A stretch of 32,483 nucleotides of DNA. It comes from Coleofasciculaceae cyanobacterium RL_1_1. GTDB lineage: Bacteria; Cyanobacteriota; Cyanobacteriia; Cyanobacteriales; Geitlerinemataceae. Positions 27,373 through 32,483 of this stretch are shown here, piece by piece. The position numbers and the translations under genes were made by a program. Positions within the stretch are counted from its first letter, which is position 1. The number at the start of each line of letters is the position of its first letter. Below the pieces are notes generated by a model. It did no database searches. It had not been told where the DNA came from and saw only the letters and a program-made list of their open reading frames with translations. The DNA is taken from contig JAAUPN010000018.1 in NCBI GenBank assembly GCA_012033105.1, positions 1-32,483 on the forward strand. The letters are read 5' to 3'.

Positions 27373-29052
27373 CTAACGCTGGATGTGGTAGATCATCTGC
27401 GTTTGCAACTCGTTAAACACGGACGATGGTAACGCACCGGATTTGACCGCCTGACGTGATAACCGCCCTTTGAGGTGGGTCATGGGATCGACACCGGGCG
27501 AGATCAAAAACTCAAGCTGAGTGATGTGCTTCCAGTCGGCGAGCGCATCGACGATCGATGATACCGCCTGCATGTAGGGATGATCCGGGTGGGTGAACCA
27601 ATCCGCAGCCGCGAGATTAGACTGATCAAAGCCGAGGTGAACGGTCAAAATTGGAGTGCCAAATAGCGCCACGGCGATCGGGCGCGTTTCCTCCTGAACC
27701 AGCAGATGTTCACTGCGTGCTAGCTCACGCAACTGCTCTAGGCAGGCGTAGCGCTGCTCAAACGAAACCTCCGCGTCATCATCCCAGTGTAGGGCGATCG
27801 TCACCAGATAGGTTTGCAGCAACATGTGACCGAGTTTTTTTGCCTTGGTTGCAAGGTAAACCGAGTTGTAATCATTGGCCTCGATCAGTAATGGCACACG
27901 ATCGACCACCTCAATTCCATACCCTTTCAACCCAGCGATCTTACGCGGATTGTTCGTGAGCAGCCGAATCTTCGTCACCCCCAAATCGTTCAACATCTGC
28001 GCCCCGACGCCATAGTTTCGCAGATCTGCTGGGAATCCAAGCCGCTCGTTCGCCTCGACCGTATCGAGTCCCATATCTTGCAGCGAATACGCCTTTAGCT
28101 TGTTGATCAAGCCGATACCGCGACCCTCTTGGCGGAGATAGACGATCACGCCCGCCCCGTGCTGCTCCAGCATTTTTAATCCCGCTTGGAGCTGCATTCG
28201 ACAGTCGCAGCGCAGCGACCCGAGGGCGTCGCCGGTCAAGCATTCCGAGTGGACGCGCACCAGCACCGGCGTATCGATAAATTCTGTGGGATCGCCCTTG
28301 ACGATCGCCACGTGTTCTTTATTGTCGATCGAGTTGCGATAGGCGTAGATCTTAAAGTTGCCAAATTGCGTGGGAAGATCGGCGACGGTTTCGCGGGTGA
28401 CGAAGCGTTCATTTTGGAGGCGATAGCGAATCAGATCGGCGATGCTGATCAGCTTCAGGTTGTGGACTTTGGCGTAGTTCACCAGTTCCGGCAACCGTGC
28501 CATCGAACCATCCGGATTTTGGATCTCACAAATCACGCCCGCTGGTTCCAGTCCGGCCATGCGGCAGAGATCGACCGCTGCTTCCGTGTGACCGGCACGC
28601 TTGAGGACACCACCTTCGCGAGCACGTAGCGGAAAAATGTGACCGGGGCGGCGTAGGTCGGTGGGCTTGGTGTTGGGGTTACTCGCGGCGCGGATCGTGA
28701 TCGCGCGATCGTCAGCGGAAATGCCCGTGGTCACGCCGAGATGTAACGCAGCGTCGATACTAATCGTAAATGCAGTTTGATCAGTGGCTTTGTTGGGATC
28801 AACCATTAACGGTAGATCCAGGGTATCGAGCCGATCGCCGGTCATCGCCAAACAGATCAGACCCCGTGCTTCAACGGCCATGAAATTCACCAGCTCCGGT
28901 GTGGTGAACTGAGCTGCGCAGATGATGTCCCCTTCGTTTTCGCGATTTTCGTCATCGACTACCACGATCGCACGACCCGCGCGGAGATCATCGAGGGCAT
29001 CTTCGATACGGTCAAATTGAAAGGAAAGGGGGATCGTTTGAGATGTGGTCAC
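27373..29052 (-). CDS. ribBA: Bifunctional riboflavin biosynthesis protein RibBA
   Basis: RibBA supplies both riboflavin precursors. The N-terminal 3,4-dihydroxy-2-butanone 4-phosphate synthase domain (about 1-215) uses ribulose 5-phosphate and shows [14 protein letters not shown] and [29 protein letters not shown] (abridged). The GTP cyclohydrolase II domain (about 225-415) shows [20 protein letters not shown] with the zinc cysteines, [14 protein letters not shown] and the [12 protein letters not shown] block. A C-terminal extension of about 140 residues follows (from [14 protein letters not shown] on), of unknown role; I recall similar extensions in cyanobacterial RibBA. Total length is 559 residues. 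No FMN riboswitch is visible upstream. Confidence 0.95.
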   Translation of the reverse strand: MTTSQTIPLSFQFDRIEDALDDLRAGRAIVVVDDENRENEGDIICAAQFTTPELVNFMAVEARGLICLAMTGDRLDTLDLPLMVDPNKATDQTAFTISIDAALHLGVTTGISADDRAITIRAASNPNTKPTDLRRPGHIFPLRAREGGVLKRAGHTEAAVDLCRMAGLEPAGVICEIQNPDGSMARLPELVNYAKVHNLKLISIADLIRYRLQNERFVTRETVADLPTQFGNFKIYAYRNSIDNKEHVAIVKGDPTEFIDTPVLVRVHSECLTGDALGSLRCDCRMQLQAGLKMLEQHGAGVIVYLRQEGRGIGLINKLKAYSLQDMGLDTVEANERLGFPADLRNYGVGAQMLNDLGVTKIRLLTNNPRKIAGLKGYGIEVVDRVPLLIEANDYNSVYLATKAKKLGHMLLQTYLVTIALHWDDDAEVSFEQRYACLEQLRELARSEHLLVQEETRPIAVALFGTPILTVHLGFDQSNLAAADWFTHPDHPYMQAVSSIVDALADWKHITQLEFLISPGVDPMTHLKGRLSRQAVKSGALPSSVFNELQTQMIYHIQR

Positions 29053-29385
29053 AGGAATTGATGAGGGAATACGAACAATGTAAACTTTTCTTAAAGCTTT
29101 CCTTAAATTGTAGATCGATTTATCGAAGGTGCTGCGTTTAACGGCCTCAAAGCAGCACAGTGAGCGAATTTCTGCCGAGGGTTTTCGCTCAAAATTCGAT
29201 CAAAAAAGACGCCGAATGCGACGTCTTGGCCTGGGAGTAACTGAGAATAACCCCGATCGTGTGCCAATTCGATCGCAGATCAGCCCGCAGACCACCTGAC
29301 TGATGGCCGCGTTGTGTGGTTAATCAGTCTCGATCTCGCAGACAAACGGACGACAGGCTAGGCGATCAACTCGCCAATCTAACCC
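29053..29385. other. Gap between the GNAT gene and ribBA
   Basis: No supported gene is present. It holds a minus-strand terminator (29202-29227) with an adjoining GAGCGAA/TTCGCTC inverted repeat (29162-29168, 29184-29190). The ribBA promoter should lie between the terminator and 29053. I looked for FMN and TPP riboswitch cores and saw none. Confidence 0.45.
29202..29227 (-). terminator. Intrinsic terminator downstream of the GNAT gene
   Basis: Read on the minus strand, AAGACG (29227-29222) pairs with CGTCTT (29211-29206), with two further pairs inside, and runs into six T (29207-29202). It lies about 160 bases after the acetyltransferase stop. Confidence 0.65.
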
Positions 29386-30427
<1,042 letters not shown>

Positions 30428-31147
30428 ATGACTTCGGGCTCGAAATCTTCTACCCTCGATCTGCTCAAGCGCTTTAACCGCGCCTTTCCGCAGTTTTATG
30501 AGCAGTTCGTCAGCAGCGAAATTCAGCTTCAAAACCTCAAGCTAGCCTACCATCTCTACAAAAAACGGCAGGCCGTCATCGAGTTGCGACCGGAAGGCGA
30601 TAAAAGTGCCTTGCATTTTGCCTATCGCAATCAGTCTTTCTTGCTGAGTGATATTTTTGGCGTTTTGGCCGCCTATGGTCTAACGATTCACAGCCTGAGT
30701 TTATACGGACAAATTGCGCCGCCGATGCTCGTCTTTACTAAACTTGTGGTTTCCCGTGGCGGCAAAGCACTGACAGAGAAGACGGCGGACAATGTGGCAC
30801 GGGCAATCCGGGAGGCACTCGCGGGACATTTTGAGGTGGAAGAGATGCTGGCGGTTGAGTTTAATCTCAATGCGGGTTTAGAAGACGTGGAAACGGAATT
30901 TTATGTTGATCCGGTGTTCCATTTACCAGCATTGCTGATCGAAGCGGATAACCAGCCGGGATTGTTTTACAAGGTGATGTACGCGATCTGGCAGGAAGAT
31001 TTATTGGTCGTGAATGCAAATTTGTTGGTGTGGCGGGGCCGAACACGGTTGATTTTGTATTTGTTGGGGCCGAATGAAAGTGCGATTCCGGATTACTTGG
31101 GGAATCAGATTGCGGAAAGTGTGCGCTTGCGTTTGATGGGTGAATAA
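30428..31147 (+). CDS. Protein with two ACT-like domains, function unknown
   Basis: This 239-residue soluble protein appears to hold two ACT-type folds. The first is about residues 50-130 (FAYRNQSFLLSDIFGVLAAYGLTIHSLSLYG). The second is about 165-238 (LLIEADNQPGLFYKVMYAIWQEDLLVVNANL, abridged). The D-x-PGL-like turn and beta-alpha-beta pattern resemble the tandem ACT domains of GlnD and ACR proteins, which sense amino acids. There is no catalytic domain, so it is probably a ligand-sensing or regulatory protein. No operon partner is evident; the next gene is 178 bases away and differs in composition. The ACT assignment is by pattern only. Confidence 0.6.
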   Translation: MTSGSKSSTLDLLKRFNRAFPQFYEQFVSSEIQLQNLKLAYHLYKKRQAVIELRPEGDKSALHFAYRNQSFLLSDIFGVLAAYGLTIHSLSLYGQIAPPMLVFTKLVVSRGGKALTEKTADNVARAIREALAGHFEVEEMLAVEFNLNAGLEDVETEFYVDPVFHLPALLIEADNQPGLFYKVMYAIWQEDLLVVNANLLVWRGRTRLILYLLGPNESAIPDYLGNQIAESVRLRLMGE

Positions 31148-31325
31148 GGGCGATCGTGACGGCGATCATGCCTTAGTCTTCGTTAAAAGTTTTGAGATGA
31201 ATTCATTAGATCGTAAAACGCGATCCATCGTGATGTTGCTGAGAACCCATAATCTATCCCGAATGCCGACAATACGGACGGTATAATCAAGCCAATCCAC
31301 GCTCTAAAAAAATCTCCAAATTCTA

Positions 31326-32264
31326 ATGAACGCAGCTAGAACTCTCAAAAAACTCATCACTAATCCAACGGGGGCGCTGCGAAGAGTCAAAAATATCAGT
31401 AAAGATAAAATCAAGCTAGCTCGTGAATATACTAAGTTTATTTCTCACCCCGCGTACCCAGAAAAAATTGTCAATCAGAATTTAATTCGATTTATTGGAT
31501 TAAGAAGAGTCGGAAATCATGCGGTTTTAAATTGGCTTGAAAAACAGATTAGCGTATCGAATAAATCTGTTTTCCATATCAATAATGTTCCCTGTAGTCA
31601 GAATCCCTATGAGTATTTTTATCAACGACATCTCCAGTATGAAAAGCATCTCCGAACTCGTCTATTCTTGAAACGCCACGCCCAGGGACGTTTTGATCCT
31701 CATGACACATTAATTTATAGCTATGAGGATTTTTCTCTGGAAGACATCACCTCTTCAGCAGTGGAATCAAAGGAAGATCTTTTCTATGGAAAATCATTAA
31801 AAAAGCATGATGTCTTGATTCTACGAGACCCATTTAATTTGATTGCGAGTCGTCTGAAGAGTGGTTTTATTGATGTGAAATCTTCAGGCAAGAATATGAT
31901 GGATCTTTGGCTCGAAGCCGCGCGTGAATTTGTGGGCGAAACCAACCATCTAACGCGCAATAAAGTTTGCATTAATTTTAATCGCTGGACGATCGATCGA
32001 GAATACCGAATCACGATCGCCCAAGCGCTAGAGATACCGTTCTCCGATGCTGGTAAAGAAGATGTGCGTCCGTTTGGTGGTGGTAGCTCCTTCGAGGGTC
32101 AGCAACACCAAGGTCAAGGTAGTGCGATGAAAGTGCTTGAACGTTGGACTCATTTTGTGGATGATCCGGTGTTTCGCCAGTATTTTGACTGCCCAGAAGT
32201 TTGGAAATATTCTGAAGCTATTTTTGGTGTGATGCCTGGGACGGAGCAGTTACGAAGAGGTTAA
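31326..32264 (+). CDS. Putative sulfotransferase-like P-loop protein
   Basis: This 312-residue protein has two segments that resemble the PAPS-binding loops of sulfotransferases: FIGLRRVGNHAVLNWLEKQI (about 57-76), in the position of the 5'-phosphosulfate loop, and HDVLILRDPFNLIASRLKSG (about 159-178), in the position of the 3'-phosphate site with RDP and Ser-Arg. The basic N-terminus is Lys/Arg-rich. The substrate is unknown; cell-surface polysaccharide is a natural guess, supported only by the adjoining gene end, which may be a glycosyltransferase. The first half is clearly more A+T-rich than the surroundings and nearly free of CGATCG sites, a sign of transfer. Its stop overlaps the convergent gene by 15 bases. 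Confidence 0.6.
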   Translation: MNAARTLKKLITNPTGALRRVKNISKDKIKLAREYTKFISHPAYPEKIVNQNLIRFIGLRRVGNHAVLNWLEKQISVSNKSVFHINNVPCSQNPYEYFYQRHLQYEKHLRTRLFLKRHAQGRFDPHDTLIYSYEDFSLEDITSSAVESKEDLFYGKSLKKHDVLILRDPFNLIASRLKSGFIDVKSSGKNMMDLWLEAAREFVGETNHLTRNKVCINFNRWTIDREYRITIAQALEIPFSDAGKEDVRPFGGGSSFEGQQHQGQGSAMKVLERWTHFVDDPVFRQYFDCPEVWKYSEAIFGVMPGTEQLRRG

Positions 32265-32483
32265 ATCGGCTTGAATTTCGGCGATCGATAATGTTTTACA
32301 TTCCCGGTAAATCTCACCCGGATCGGGCAAGGCGATCGTCATAAATTCGCGGGAAATCTCATCAAATAAAGCGTTGACTTGATCGGTAAATTGATCAAGG
32401 TTAAACCGCCGACCCCGATCGCAAACTCGCTGGGTCATGGCGTGACGCTGGATGGGGTTACGAATGAGTTTGAGGGTGCGATC
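32250..32483 (-). CDS. C-terminal end of an unidentified gene, possibly a glycosyltransferase (partial)
   Basis: The frame is open from the right edge to the stop at 32250-32252, giving 77 residues. It begins LKLIRNPIQRHAMTQRV near the edge and continues RFNLDQFTDQVNALFDEI. An L(x)2-4P-x-x-RxxM turn followed by FxxDxF(x)nLxxxY/F is common at the C-terminus of GT-B glycosyltransferases, but so short a piece cannot be assigned firmly. It is convergent with, and overlaps by 15 bases, the sulfotransferase-like gene. Confidence 0.55.
   Translation of the reverse strand, partial: DRTLKLIRNPIQRHAMTQRVCDRGRRFNLDQFTDQVNALFDEISREFMTIALPDPGEIYRECKTLSIAEIQADLTSS

Noticed and set aside
29221-29280. CTGAGA-like TPP riboswitch core near ribBA
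   Set aside because: Only the short CTGAGA string is present; the paired helices and the second conserved block are absent, and the orientation does not suit ribBA.

Overview
The window comes from a cyanobacterium. The octamer GCGATCGC (the HIP1 palindrome) and its core CGATCG recur throughout both genes and gaps (for example 177-184, 431-438, 3941-3948, 11199-11206). The gene set also fits: a FdC2-like ferredoxin, an LL-diaminopimelate aminotransferase, a DUF92 protein of the phytyl-phosphate kinase group, a Ycf52-like acetyltransferase, a fused RibBA and a light-repressed (LrtA-type) hibernation factor. I cannot place it below phylum level from sequence alone.

Layout. 1-2940 (minus strand): the N-terminal two thirds of minC, running off the left edge, an orphan ParA-type ATPase and a YugP-type membrane zinc peptidase. 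3298-9191 (plus): the rimP-nusA-rnpM-infB translation/transcription cluster, preceded by a leader with its own intrinsic terminator and closed by another. 9288-12574 (plus): era, the DUF92 kinase and dapL. 12806-17039 (minus): pheS, a two-domain sulfurtransferase, a solitary DNA methyltransferase and lipB. 17644-18258 (plus): the long-form hibernation factor after a 600-base leader region. 18550-19787 is a decay zone: a hepT/mntA toxin-antitoxin remnant, a tandem repeat and a serine protease fragment. 19889-22369 (minus): a rhodanese, a sulfite-oxidase-like molybdoenzyme and an unusual membrane-anchored PLD-like protein. 22616-24703 (plus): a Zur/Fur-type operator, then the ATPase and permease of a Zn/Mn transporter without a binding protein. 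24745-29919: NAD-type GAPDH, FdC2, a small ferredoxin, ribBA and a GNAT enzyme. 30428-32483: a double ACT-like protein, a putative sulfotransferase and the end of a further minus-strand gene.

Most of the window is core housekeeping. The points most worth a second look are: (i) the terminator-bearing rimP leader; (ii) a well-folded, probably transcribed element at 26346-26514 ahead of the FdC2 gene; (iii) the PLD-like membrane protein with a degenerate HKD motif; (iv) the doubly inactivated MntA/HepT module; (v) the metal operator. I did not find a clearly new multi-gene system.

Quality warning: infB is broken by three single-base indels and the sulfurtransferase by one. All four lie in C runs, and three have the form CCA read as CA. 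Since infB is essential, these are most likely read errors, so other single-base frameshifts here (such as hepT) should be judged with care. The nonsense codon in mntA and the internal deletion in the protease are not of that type.
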